Source: Arcanobacterium phocisimile (GTDB lineage: Bacteria; Actinomycetota; Actinomycetes; Actinomycetales; Actinomycetaceae). From it: DNA of 64,000 bases. A model generated the notes under the pieces. It had not been told where the DNA came from. It ran no database searches and saw nothing but the letters and a program-made list of their open reading frames with translations. The position numbers and the translations under genes were made by a program. Shown piece by piece: positions 53,814 to 62,867 of this stretch; the stretch's first letter is position 1; every line of letters begins with the position of its first letter. The stretch is from assembly GCF_016904675.1 (NCBI RefSeq), contig NZ_CP070228.1, positions 310,001 to 374,000 on the forward strand. The letters are read 5' to 3'.

Positions 53814-55033
53814 GTGTCTTGTTGTGCTTACCAACACAGATCGATTCTGCTGTCATCGAAATGTTGGCAGAAAGCGGTGAAACGCATCTTATTGCGCGCA
53901 GATGTGCCGACTTGGCTGAAGTACTTGCCGGGGCCAGAGCACGTATTGCGACGTTAGCGGTTATTTCTGAAGATGCCGATTTCCTAGACCTCACCTTGAT
54001 CTCGGAGCTGCGCCAGTATGTTGGGGTAGCGATTGTTGCACGCCCTTGTGCAGAATCTGGCAGGAGTGCAACCTCCTCGACGTATTCATCTCGGGATCTT
54101 CGAGCTTTTGGAAACGTCGAGATTCTCTCACCGCTACCGATAGAAATTGTAGCTCGGATACGAGCGGTGCAAACTATTGCTGAGTTTTCTCCGCACCAAT
54201 TACATAATGGAAACACGAGTAAAGAGAACAATGAAGGAAGTCTGGTTGCAGTGTGGGGGCCTGAGGGCTCCCACGGCCGGTCAACTCTGATACGTGACTG
54301 TGCGGTGCTTATGGCGCAAAAGGACCAGGTGCGGGTTGTTGATGGAGATGTACGATCGCCATCGTTAGCCCAGTTCTTTGATGTGGAAGAAAGTTCAGGA
54401 ATCATTGGTGTAGCTCGTATGATCGACCAGGGTAAAAAGCCTGATATTGACGCGATCTTCTCTGAGCTTTCTGCGGAGTTTTGCGGGGTTGAACTGCTTG
54501 CAGGCATGAATACTGGGCAACGTTGGCGTGAGATTTCTCGGCCGGTTGCGGATCGGATCTGGCCGGTAGCGTGTGCGGATTGCGCTTTAACCATGGTGGA
54601 TTTGGCTGGCGGCTTGGATGAGCACGGTGAGCGGATTGATCGCTGGGCGTTATCGCGTTCTGCTTTGGAGCGGGCTGATATTGTTATTCATGTTGCATCG
54701 GCGACGCCGATTGGGTTACGACGTCTAATTGAGCATTGGGATTCTTCTCGCGAACAGGGTTTTGCCCATGAGGCGATTGTGTTGACTGGGGTGCGTTCGA
54801 CGGCGTTGGGCGTTAGTCCGATGTTCCACGCCCGAGACGTTTTGCATACGGTGGGTATAACAGATATACCGATTTTTGGTGTTCGTGAGGAACGTGGTCG
54901 CCTTGATCGAGTGCTGTTATCTGGAACGGCTACCACACGGGCGTATCCCAAAAGTGGGTATTCGCGGGATTTGGAGCGAGTTTGTGCGTGGATTGAGGAT
55001 AGAATGCGTTTATGCGCATCTATATCCCCATGA
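53810..55033 (+). CDS. CpaE/TadZ-like P-loop ATPase with atypical Walker A
   Basis: 407 residues. An N-terminal receiver-like domain (about 1-120) without obvious phosphoacceptor context is followed by a MinD/ParA-type ATPase domain. The Walker A segment WGPEGSHGRST (149-159) has Arg where Lys normally precedes Ser/Thr, and no signature Lys at its start. VVDGDVRSPSLAQFF resembles the ParA switch region. TadZ/CpaE proteins of other bacteria also tolerate degenerate P-loops. It is coupled to the SAF gene upstream and overlapped by the DUF6912-like gene for 22 bases at its end. Confidence 0.82.
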   Translation: MSVLLCLPTQIDSAVIEMLAESGETHLIARRCADLAEVLAGARARIATLAVISEDADFLDLTLISELRQYVGVAIVARPCAESGRSATSSTYSSRDLRAFGNVEILSPLPIEIVARIRAVQTIAEFSPHQLHNGNTSKENNEGSLVAVWGPEGSHGRSTLIRDCAVLMAQKDQVRVVDGDVRSPSLAQFFDVEESSGIIGVARMIDQGKKPDIDAIFSELSAEFCGVELLAGMNTGQRWREISRPVADRIWPVACADCALTMVDLAGGLDEHGERIDRWALSRSALERADIVIHVASATPIGLRRLIEHWDSSREQGFAHEAIVLTGVRSTALGVSPMFHARDVLHTVGITDIPIFGVREERGRLDRVLLSGTATTRAYPKSGYSRDLERVCAWIEDRMRLCASISP

Positions 55034-55461
55034 CATTAGCTGAGTTATCTGCCGAACGTGTAACCGCTCGTCGTGTCCATGCAGTTACTTCCGAGCTTCG
55101 CGCCACGGTTGTGGACGAGGACTCCGAAGGCTATGAATATATTGCTACGTTGGCTGCGGCAGACGATTCATTACGTATGCTAGGGGAGGGCCCTGAGAGC
55201 TCTCTGCGCAGGATTGTGGCGGTGGCTGAAGTGGTGGACTCGTCTATTTCCGCGGTATCGGATCCGCAACTGCCGACGGAAGTTGAACTCGGGACTGATA
55301 TTTCATGGAAAGACGTCGAATCATTCCATATGGATGCGCCTGGTTCAGAATCGTTGATCTCTCAGGCACTCGCGGGCGATGAGGAGGCATTCTTAGCCAC
55401 CGGGGATATTGAACTGTTGTGGTTCGATATCAGTGAGCGTGAGCAGCTCGCAGCCTTGTGA
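55012..55461 (+). CDS. DUF6912-like protein
   Basis: 149-residue soluble acidic protein. The N-terminus MRIYIPMTLAELSAERVTAR, the central alternating-hydrophobic segment RRIVAVAEVVDSSISAVSD and the C-terminal DIELLWFDISEREQLA match what I know of the actinobacterial DUF6912 family, for which no function is established. The ATG at 55012 lies inside the last 22 bases of the CpaE-like gene, so translation is coupled. It converges on sbcC with a gap of six bases. Confidence 0.78.
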   Translation: MRIYIPMTLAELSAERVTARRVHAVTSELRATVVDEDSEGYEYIATLAAADDSLRMLGEGPESSLRRIVAVAEVVDSSISAVSDPQLPTEVELGTDISWKDVESFHMDAPGSESLISQALAGDEEAFLATGDIELLWFDISEREQLAAL

Positions 55462-55467
55462 GGATTC

Positions 55468-58400
55468 TTAACTGATAACGGTGATGGTGGAACCGGCGCC
55501 TTTCTTTTGCGTGATGCGTACTTGATTGGAGATACGGGATTTCAGTTCGTCGACGTGGGAGATCAACCCAACTTTGCGCCCATCGCGGGCGAGTTCAGTT
55601 AGTGTGGTCATGACTTCGTCGAGCACTTCTCCAGACAGTGTGCCAAAGCCTTCATCGATCATGAGAGTGTCGATGCGGATTCCACCGTTTTCTTCTTGAA
55701 CGACTTCGGTCAGGCCGAGTGCGAGTGAGAGCGATGTGTAAAATGTTTCACCGCCGGAGAGACTGCGAGTAGACCGGATTTCGCTGGCGCCTTCGCCGCG
55801 TGCGTCATAGTCAATAATCGACAGCCCGAGCCCGGTCTTGCGTTCCTTTTCTGCTTCATCGGGACGAACCAGCTCATAGCGTCCGTGAGAAAAACGTGCC
55901 AGATAATCGTTGGCATGTTCGATCACCATTTCGAAACGCTTCATCAACACCCACACTGGCAAACTGACACTGGTGTGTGAAGCTTTGCCAGCCTGAGCTA
56001 GTTGATCGAGACGGGCGAGCGGGCCGGAATCCTCCACTTCTTTTTCCCACGCTCGAAAAGCGGCGTCGACCGCTGTGTAGAGACGATGTGCGGTACGTGC
56101 GCTTTCGCGAATAATGGCGGCCTGTTGGGCGCATTCTTCTTGGCGTTCTTGGACAGCGGCGTATTCTTCACTGCGTTGTTCCACCGCAGTCGTTTCTTCG
56201 CCGGTGAGTTTCGCAATTTCGGGTTCTTGTAGCTGCCCGTGGACGTGTGCCCAGTTCGCTTCGAAGCGCGAGATAGCGGCTTGCTGTTGTGCTAACTCGT
56301 CCTTACCAAGAAATGCTTCTTGTGCTTCTTCTTCACTCATTGCTGCTTCGCTCAGCGCATCAGCCAGGTGCTGGCGTGCAGTGCCCAAGTTTTCGTGGGC
56401 TTGTTCATAAGCAGACAGCGCATGGAGGGTAGCCGTGAGATCTTTTCGATCCTGCTTGTGTTCTTCGATAAGCTCGCTGATACTCGTTGCCTCGCCGCGT
56501 TCTTTGGCGACGGTTGCGCTATCTTTATCGAGCTGTTCTTGTTCTTTCTTCACGGTAGCTGTGAGGTTGTGATGCTCGGTTTCCAAGCGAGACAAAGCCA
56601 CTGAAATGTTTTCATGTTCGCCGCGCAACTCCGCTAACAGAGCATCGAGCTTTTCCACCTGGCCTTGTGCGCTACGGGCCTGGCTTTGTTGCTCTTCAAG
56701 TGACGTGCGCTGGGCTGCAAGAGTCTCTTCGGTATCCTCACCGAGTTGTTCTTGTAGATGCTCGTACGTGGAGCGTGTGGTAGCTAGCGATGCGGATGAA
56801 CGTTCGAGCTTGCTTCGCACAGCTTCTAGTTCTTCGTGGGCACGCTCAACGTCGGCTTTAGTGACGTGCTCTTCTTGCGGTTGAGCTGGAGCTGGATGCT
56901 CGAGTGAACCACAAACCGGGCATGGGCTATCGGAAGCTAACTCGGCGGAGAGGATGGCCGCCTGGGAGGCAACCCAGCGGGCGTTGATCTCACTATAAGT
57001 AGCATTTTGACTCGCAAAAGCTGCCACTAACTCTTTGTGTGTGCCTTCGGCTTGTGATAACTGTGCGGAAGCTGCTTGGGCTTGTGTGAGAATCTGTGCT
57101 TTTTCATTGACATCGTCGAGTTTGCGCTGCACTTCTGGCAGGGTGTTGGCCAGTAGTTGGGCTTGGTCGAGATCGTGTTGAGTCTGGTTGATTTTTTGCG
57201 GTAGTTCCTCGCGCCGGGCATGTGTTTCTTCTAGTTCTGTTTGGTAACGCGCAAGTTGCTTACCCAGTTTGTTGATTTCTTTTTCGCGAGCTACGTTCCC
57301 TTTTTCGAGCGTGTGGAGCTGTTGCAGGTCGGTCACTCGTTCGTCAACTTCTTCGACTTTTGTTTCGAGCGCATCAACGGTTTGTTCGACGAGGAGAGTA
57401 TCGAGGCTCGGGGATTGGCTCGACTCGTAGACGGCGATGCCTTCATCGATTCGGGAAAGCGTGGTGTCCAACGACTTGCGACGTTTCGCTAGTTCCTTAT
57501 CAGTATCGACGACGGTTCGCTGGCGCTCTAACGGAACAACCGAAGCGAAGTGGCGTTTTACCAGTTCTCTACCCGCTTCAATCTGCTCAGTTTGTTCGAA
57601 GAGATCTTGCTGTTGAGTAAGCAGGCTGGCGCGCTTTTCCAGAGCACCCGCAAGAGCTTGTTCCGCGGAGAGTTTCGCGCGCGCCTCATCGGCGAGCTTC
57701 GTGAGTCGCTGAAGCTCGGTGGCGCTATGAGTTTGGCGCTCATCGAGCGTATCCGATACGTCCGAGAGCGTTTCGATAAGTTGGTGTTGTTCCGGATCGA
57801 CGAGTTCGTCAAGAAGCTGGCGGACCTTTTCGTCCCACTCAGCCACAGCCGGATTTCCTAACCAGCTCGCGGTCGCTTCAGTAACTGCTTGCCGGCGTTT
57901 GTCAATCTTTTTGCTCGCCGTAACTGCACGCTGGTGGAGTGCGGTAGCGAACTGACGATACACTCCGGTGTTGAACAGCGTTTCAAGCAGGGTGGAACGA
58001 TCTTCTGACTTCAATCGTAAGAAATCAGCAAACTGGCCTTGAGGGAGTACAACTGTTTGGACGAATTGTGCCCGAGTGAGTGGCAGAATCTTACTCAACT
58101 CAGTGCCTACATCGCGTGCGCCAGAAGCCAGCGGTTCGCCCTTGTCCCACTGGGCTTGTTCAATAGCGGTTTCTGACAGGCGAATCAGGGTAGCTTTTTC
58201 TGAAACAGTGGTGGTGCCGCCGTCACGCTTAGGTTTATCCCATCGCGGCGACCGCCGTACATAGTAGGTGCCACCACTGACGGTGAAAACGAGTTCAACT
58301 GTGGATGGCTTTGCAGGATCTGCATGGGTGGAACGGATGCGACTGTAATCTGATTCGTCCCCGGCGGTTCTGCCGTAGAGTGCAAAGACGATTGCGTCAA

Positions 58401-58533
58401 TAAGTGACGATTTTCCAGAACCCGTAGGCCCTTCGAGAAGGAAGAGACCGCTAGCAGTCAGAGAATCTAGATCGATTTCATAGTGGGAACCAAACGGGCC
58501 CACTCCATCAATAACAAGGCGACGAAATAACAT
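55468..58533 (-). CDS. sbcC: Exonuclease subunit SbcC (SMC-like ATPase)
   Basis: 1021 residues with split ABC-ATPase halves: N-terminal Walker A GPTGSGKSSLIDAIVFALYG (about 35-54), two long coiled coils rich in Glu/Gln/Leu, a central zinc hook CPVCG at about residue 538, and the C-terminal signature LSGGETFYTSLSLALGL (about 924) and Walker B MIDEGFGTL (about 955). With SbcD it forms the nuclease complex that cuts hairpins and processes DNA ends. It starts one base after sbcD ends. The gene ends six bases from a converging gene, with no terminator visible. Confidence 0.96.
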   Translation of the reverse strand: MLFRRLVIDGVGPFGSHYEIDLDSLTASGLFLLEGPTGSGKSSLIDAIVFALYGRTAGDESDYSRIRSTHADPAKPSTVELVFTVSGGTYYVRRSPRWDKPKRDGGTTTVSEKATLIRLSETAIEQAQWDKGEPLASGARDVGTELSKILPLTRAQFVQTVVLPQGQFADFLRLKSEDRSTLLETLFNTGVYRQFATALHQRAVTASKKIDKRRQAVTEATASWLGNPAVAEWDEKVRQLLDELVDPEQHQLIETLSDVSDTLDERQTHSATELQRLTKLADEARAKLSAEQALAGALEKRASLLTQQQDLFEQTEQIEAGRELVKRHFASVVPLERQRTVVDTDKELAKRRKSLDTTLSRIDEGIAVYESSQSPSLDTLLVEQTVDALETKVEEVDERVTDLQQLHTLEKGNVAREKEINKLGKQLARYQTELEETHARREELPQKINQTQHDLDQAQLLANTLPEVQRKLDDVNEKAQILTQAQAASAQLSQAEGTHKELVAAFASQNATYSEINARWVASQAAILSAELASDSPCPVCGSLEHPAPAQPQEEHVTKADVERAHEELEAVRSKLERSSASLATTRSTYEHLQEQLGEDTEETLAAQRTSLEEQQSQARSAQGQVEKLDALLAELRGEHENISVALSRLETEHHNLTATVKKEQEQLDKDSATVAKERGEATSISELIEEHKQDRKDLTATLHALSAYEQAHENLGTARQHLADALSEAAMSEEEAQEAFLGKDELAQQQAAISRFEANWAHVHGQLQEPEIAKLTGEETTAVEQRSEEYAAVQERQEECAQQAAIIRESARTAHRLYTAVDAAFRAWEKEVEDSGPLARLDQLAQAGKASHTSVSLPVWVLMKRFEMVIEHANDYLARFSHGRYELVRPDEAEKERKTGLGLSIIDYDARGEGASEIRSTRSLSGGETFYTSLSLALGLTEVVQEENGGIRIDTLMIDEGFGTLSGEVLDEVMTTLTELARDGRKVGLISHVDELKSRISNQVRITQKKGAGSTITVIS

Positions 58534-58534
58534 G

Positions 58535-59728
58535 TTACTTTTCTTCCTTCCCTAGTTGCTCCCACTGGGCGGTCATCAGAGCAAGTTCTTCTGGATTGAG
58601 TTCGCGGCCACCGGCGGTGGCAAAGAACTCCGAGAGAACTTCGACAGGGTTTACTTTTGCTAATGAGACCTCCTGTACTGGCATATCCTGGCGTGGAATA
58701 TCGTGATGAGCTTCAAGTACGTACGGGAAATTCTGGCGTAGCCGTGCCAGCATCCGCTCGGGACGATCAATATCGGTAACGAAAATGCGCAGAAAATGGT
58801 CGCGATAGCGTGCATACTCGCTGGACATCAGCTCATCGAACGTTCCGCGCAAGGTAGCTAGCGGGCGATAAATCGGTGCTGGAATGAGCTCAATTTCTGG
58901 AGCATCTCCAGCCTGCTCGATAGAGACAAGAACTGAGGATTTCTTATGATGCTCTTCGGAAAATGAGAACGGCAGGGGAGAGCCGGCATACCGCATGAGG
59001 GGTTTTTCATGTACCTGTTGTGGGCCATGTAGATGGCCCAACGCCACGTAATCAATAACGCTTTTACCATTGACACAAATATCAAATACGCCACTTGGTA
59101 CGCTATCAACACCACCAATATGCAGATCGCGCTCTGATTCTGACGGTTCGCCACCAACAACAAATTCATGTGCCATCACGATCGTGGGGAGGGAATTATC
59201 GATCGGATGATCGCCGGTAGTACCATCAATACTTTCGCGTACTCGATCCATGGCTGCTTGGACCACTGCTTCGTGACTGCGAGCCAACGGAGATTCGGGA
59301 TCTGGAGCCAAGCGCACGCGCTCAATATCAGGTTCCAAATACGGCAGCGCATACACGTACCCCACCGGCTTTTCACCACGACGTACCTCGATCGGCGTGC
59401 CAATTTTGAGTGGATCGGTGGCGATAACGACGCGTTCTTGCAACAACCCGGCAGTGAATCCTAGCCGCGTAGGAGCATCGTGGTTACCTGCAGTGAGAAT
59501 AACCATCGTATGTTCGGCTAGCTGCTCCAACGTGCGCGATAGCAACTGAACCATCGCCACTGGCGGAATCCCGCGATCGAAAATATCGCCAGAAATAAGC
59601 ACGGCATCAAGATCACGTGTGTGGGCTACCTCCACCACATGATCTGACCACAACTCATATGCTTCATGCAGATCTGTACCGTGAAGCGTGCGACCAAAAT
59701 GCCAATCTGACGTATGTAAAAACCTCAT
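58535..59728 (-). CDS. sbcD: Exonuclease subunit SbcD (Mre11-like nuclease)
   Basis: 397-residue metallophosphoesterase. Motifs: HTSDWHFGRTLHG (I), ISGDIFDRG (II), TAGNHDAPTRLG (III), VMAHEFVVGG and ALGHLHGPQQV (later His ligands), then a capping domain. Two Mn ions in this fold cleave DNA. The ATG at 59728 has no Shine-Dalgarno sequence but a TAGACT (-10) ending six bases upstream on the minus strand (59735-59740), suggesting leaderless translation. First gene of sbcDC. Confidence 0.95.
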   Translation of the reverse strand: MRFLHTSDWHFGRTLHGTDLHEAYELWSDHVVEVAHTRDLDAVLISGDIFDRGIPPVAMVQLLSRTLEQLAEHTMVILTAGNHDAPTRLGFTAGLLQERVVIATDPLKIGTPIEVRRGEKPVGYVYALPYLEPDIERVRLAPDPESPLARSHEAVVQAAMDRVRESIDGTTGDHPIDNSLPTIVMAHEFVVGGEPSESERDLHIGGVDSVPSGVFDICVNGKSVIDYVALGHLHGPQQVHEKPLMRYAGSPLPFSFSEEHHKKSSVLVSIEQAGDAPEIELIPAPIYRPLATLRGTFDELMSSEYARYRDHFLRIFVTDIDRPERMLARLRQNFPYVLEAHHDIPRQDMPVQEVSLAKVNPVEVLSEFFATAGGRELNPEELALMTAQWEQLGKEEK

Positions 59729-59734
59729 GCGTCT

Positions 59735-59740
59735 AGTCTA
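59735..59740 (-). promoter_or_regulatory. -10 element of a probable leaderless sbcD promoter
   Basis: Minus-strand TAGACT ends six bases before the sbcD ATG. No ribosome-binding site occurs between them, and no clear -35 is visible. Confidence 0.45.
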
Positions 59741-59894
59741 GCCATCGCCTCCGACATAAAATGCGTGACACTGGCCCAGTTATACACATATTTCTAAACT
59801 CCGGCACAACCACCGTCGGCCAAACTGTTAAAATACAGGAAGTAGGTAGTGCGCGAACCGATCGCGACCGCCGTCGTCAACCGAGGAGACATAC

Positions 59895-61334
59895 GTGAAA
59901 CCCGCACCAACTGGAGAAATTCAAGACGTCGAACCGCACGAACTATTCTTTTCAACCACGGATTCTAAAGGCGTTATCCAGCTGTCAAACGAAGTATTCA
60001 CTCGGTTATCACGATACGACGTCGATGAACTACGCGGAGCACCGCACAATATTGTGCGCCACCCGGATATGCCAGCCTCGATCTTCAAACTCGTCTGGGA
60101 CACCCTCGAAGCAGGTAAGCCATTCGCAGGATACATGCTTAATCTCGCTGGCGACGGCTCCGAATATGACGTCTTCGCCACCATCACACCACTACCTACC
60201 GGTGGCTACCTCTCAGTACGTGCCCGTCCTATGCGCGAAGAAGTGTTCACCCGTATTCGTGAGGTTTATGCGCGCGTTCTCGAGCATGAGAAAACACTGA
60301 TCGACGGCGGACTTAACCGTCGCCAAGCAGCAGAATCTGCCCTGTCATTCCTTTCTGAGGAACTCTCCCGCGCTGGCATCGACTCCTATGAAGACTTCGA
60401 AATCGCGTCACTTCCAGAAGAGGTCGCCTTGCGTGAAACCCAAGGCGTAACTTTCCCGGAACGTGAAGGGCAATCGCAGCTCCACGATATGCTCGCCGCG
60501 GTTCACAAAGAGCATGACACGCTCGAAGCATGGATGCGTCACCAAGACGAACTTGCACAAATGAGCGAACGGCTCAACGCCGTCGTCGAACACGTCCGTA
60601 GCGATATGGCAACCATGTCTAACGTTTCGCACGAATTTACGCAGCTAGGCGAAGGAAATCCAGCACTACATGCAGCCCTTGAGCCACTCCTGGTGTGGAA
60701 TCGGATGCAAGGTGTGACCGCGACGTATCTTAATGCGCTTATCTTGAAGGTCACCGCGCTCGACGCCCAGATAGCACAAACCCGTTTCCGTATCGCGCTC
60801 TCGCGCCTCCATTCAGACATGTGTGGCATCTTCATTGCTGAACTTATCGACACCGGGTACGACGCTAAAATTGGTGTTCCGGGGCTTGCTCCAGGCTTCG
60901 TTACCCGCGAAGTGTTCGACGTCGAAGCCAACGAAACCGCTGACGAACGTGCAGTTCGTGAGCGACTTGAATCACTAGAAATGCTCAGCTCGGTACTGAA
61001 TGCCGACGTAGAAGCGCTCCAAGAGCACGCTCGCGCCTACCGCGAACGTGCAAACGATATCGCCCACTACATGGATCGTGTTCTGCATGCGATTTCTATT
61101 CCGCGTCAGCTACTGGAATTGTGGCAGATGTCGGCAGAAGATGTGGAAATGCCAGAGATTATCGACTCTACCAACGCCACAGTTGCCCAGGCGATTGAGC
61201 ATGCGAAGGCTTCACATGAGCGACTTGGCGCCTTCCAGCAAGAACTTGCCACGATCTCTGACGTGGAGAATTTCAACGAACTTTCGCAGATTGTCCTAGA
61301 AATTCACGCAAAAGTTCTGATTATGCAGGGGTAG
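59895..61334 (+). CDS. Soluble Aer-type PAS sensor protein without MCP signalling domain
   Basis: 479 residues. The N-terminal 120 form a PAS domain of the Aer type. Residues known to be important for FAD binding in E. coli Aer (N34, R57, H58, D60, W70) are matched here at N32, R55, H56, D58 and W68. The rest is predicted helical and coiled-coil (Glu/Ala/Arg/Leu-rich) with no membrane segment and no recognisable methyl-accepting hairpin tip. It is therefore likely a cytoplasmic redox or oxygen sensor whose partner is unknown. The GTG start is preceded by GAGGAG, and TAAAAT (59829-59834) is a possible -10. It is divergent from sbcDC and lies alone. Confidence 0.85.
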   Translation: MKPAPTGEIQDVEPHELFFSTTDSKGVIQLSNEVFTRLSRYDVDELRGAPHNIVRHPDMPASIFKLVWDTLEAGKPFAGYMLNLAGDGSEYDVFATITPLPTGGYLSVRARPMREEVFTRIREVYARVLEHEKTLIDGGLNRRQAAESALSFLSEELSRAGIDSYEDFEIASLPEEVALRETQGVTFPEREGQSQLHDMLAAVHKEHDTLEAWMRHQDELAQMSERLNAVVEHVRSDMATMSNVSHEFTQLGEGNPALHAALEPLLVWNRMQGVTATYLNALILKVTALDAQIAQTRFRIALSRLHSDMCGIFIAELIDTGYDAKIGVPGLAPGFVTREVFDVEANETADERAVRERLESLEMLSSVLNADVEALQEHARAYRERANDIAHYMDRVLHAISIPRQLLELWQMSAEDVEMPEIIDSTNATVAQAIEHAKASHERLGAFQQELATISDVENFNELSQIVLEIHAKVLIMQG

Positions 61335-61516
61335 TAAACTTAGGTGGCTTGGACTGTGCAAGGTGTAGACCAGTTTCTTTTGAGTTAAAAGTGCAGAGCT
61401 CTTATTCGGAACGTGCTCAAAATTGTTTTCCGGATGAGTTCCATTTTTTCCGGGTAGTCTTTATTATGTAGGTGTTTACTTTTGTGTCAGATAATGCTTG
61501 AAAGAACGGTTTTAAA

Positions 61517-62776
61517 ATGACTCAACGACGAGTAATGATGTTGTCTGGAAATGGACTGTCAATAGCTGATAACGCAGATTTACGTTTAGACAGTCTGACG
61601 AGTGCGTTAAGAGAAAAATTTATTGGTCTATCCGATGATAGTCGTAAAGATGGAGAATCTCAAGAGCTCTCGGAAATGAATGATGTCTTGTCGGCTTTGG
61701 CTCAAGATGTTTTTCCTGGTTGCGACTTAAACGATTTTGAGCAAATTGTTGGAGCGTTCGGAGTTGAAGAAGGGCGTATGGAACTGCTTAGCGCCATAGC
61801 CCAAGTCACTGATAGAAATACTGAAATGGGTGAGCATATCGCCCGAGTTCAAAAATTTCTCAAGGCGCTTCAAAAGGTAGCAACTGCGCATATTTTAGAA
61901 ACTATCGATGAACGCCATCGGTCTACGAACAACGAAGTTTCTGCCTTTATATCAGGAGTTATAGAAGAATTCGAGCAACGTTCCTTCATCAATCTCAACT
62001 ACGATAATCGACTTATGTGGAGGTTGCTAGGGTTGTGTAAAAGTAAGGGAATCGAGTTGCAAGATTTAGCGACACAAGCTGGTAACCTTAAGGCTCGCGG
62101 AACATTCGACTTATGTCTGGGGTTGCTTGATAAGAAGTCTAAAATCGAAAAGAAAGCAATTCAGTATTTCTCTCTTGTGGATTCTTCAGAGGATGATTAT
62201 GCGGTGCGGATAAAAGCGATCAGGGAAGCTAAAACTTCACTGGTTCACCTGCATGGTTCACTAGGTTTTTTCAAGACAGAAGATACGGATGGGGTGACCC
62301 ATCATATAAAGGTTACAGTTAAAGATATTCGCGACAACAAGCTGTGGGAACGTATGAGGAAACGTCCCAATGATTTTAAGCTATCTCCGTTGGTTATTCT
62401 GTCTTCACAAAACCTTAAGCGCAATCTTATTAGTCAAGAACCATTTAAAAGCGCATACTTGCTGTTTGAGCATGCGCTTGCCGATTCGGATCATTGGCTG
62501 ATTGTTGGCTATTCTTTCCGAGATGAAGAAGTGAATAAGCGGTTCAAGCAAGAAATCTTGAGGAGGAAGAGTCTCAGTGAGCAGGATGATGATTCTTCAA
62601 AACATATGCCGACTGTTCTGATCGTAACCTATGGGGATGAGCTCGAAGAGGAGGTTGTGCGTTGTGAGCTCGGAGCTGACGTTAATGATGATCTAGAGCT
62701 CTTATTCGAGCGGGATGGTGTTGGGAAAACATTAAAGGGAGATGCTTGGAAGTCTTTCGTGCAGAGCGCTGGGTAG
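61517..62776 (+). CDS. Solitary SIR2-like (DUF4917-like) protein, possible defence NADase
   Basis: 419 residues with the SIR2-like pattern: an N-terminal nucleotide loop MLSGNGLSIA (8-17), FINLNYD (157-163, the 'NYD' motif), HLHGSLGFF (244-252, the candidate catalytic His) and a C-terminal WLIVGYSFRDEEVNKRF (327-343), the usual closing Rossmann motif. No other domain is fused. Such proteins include NAD+-hydrolysing effectors of antiphage systems and DUF4917-type proteins of unknown role. The gene is visibly AT-richer than its neighbours and uses AGG/AGA and TTA codons they avoid, suggesting transfer. Ribosome-binding is weak (GAAAGAA). No defence neighbour is present. Confidence 0.75.
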   Translation: MTQRRVMMLSGNGLSIADNADLRLDSLTSALREKFIGLSDDSRKDGESQELSEMNDVLSALAQDVFPGCDLNDFEQIVGAFGVEEGRMELLSAIAQVTDRNTEMGEHIARVQKFLKALQKVATAHILETIDERHRSTNNEVSAFISGVIEEFEQRSFINLNYDNRLMWRLLGLCKSKGIELQDLATQAGNLKARGTFDLCLGLLDKKSKIEKKAIQYFSLVDSSEDDYAVRIKAIREAKTSLVHLHGSLGFFKTEDTDGVTHHIKVTVKDIRDNKLWERMRKRPNDFKLSPLVILSSQNLKRNLISQEPFKSAYLLFEHALADSDHWLIVGYSFRDEEVNKRFKQEILRRKSLSEQDDDSSKHMPTVLIVTYGDELEEEVVRCELGADVNDDLELLFERDGVGKTLKGDAWKSFVQSAG

Positions 62777-62818
62777 GCGCCCAGTGCCAGGATTTGTAAA
62801 ATAAGAAAATCTCCACTC

Positions 62819-62867
62819 GTGGTGAGTAGAAAGTATCAGGGTTTGACTTTGGCTTTCTACTCACCAC
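62819..62867. terminator. Hairpin between the SIR2-like gene and rsgA
   Basis: 15-bp perfect arms (62819-62833 and 62853-62867) with a 19-base loop. The right arm overlaps the last codons and stop of rsgA on the minus strand. It probably ends transcripts from both converging genes, though the loop is long and T tracts are weak. A second small hairpin (CTGGG/CCCAG, around 62769-62784) spans the SIR2-like stop codon. Confidence 0.6.
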
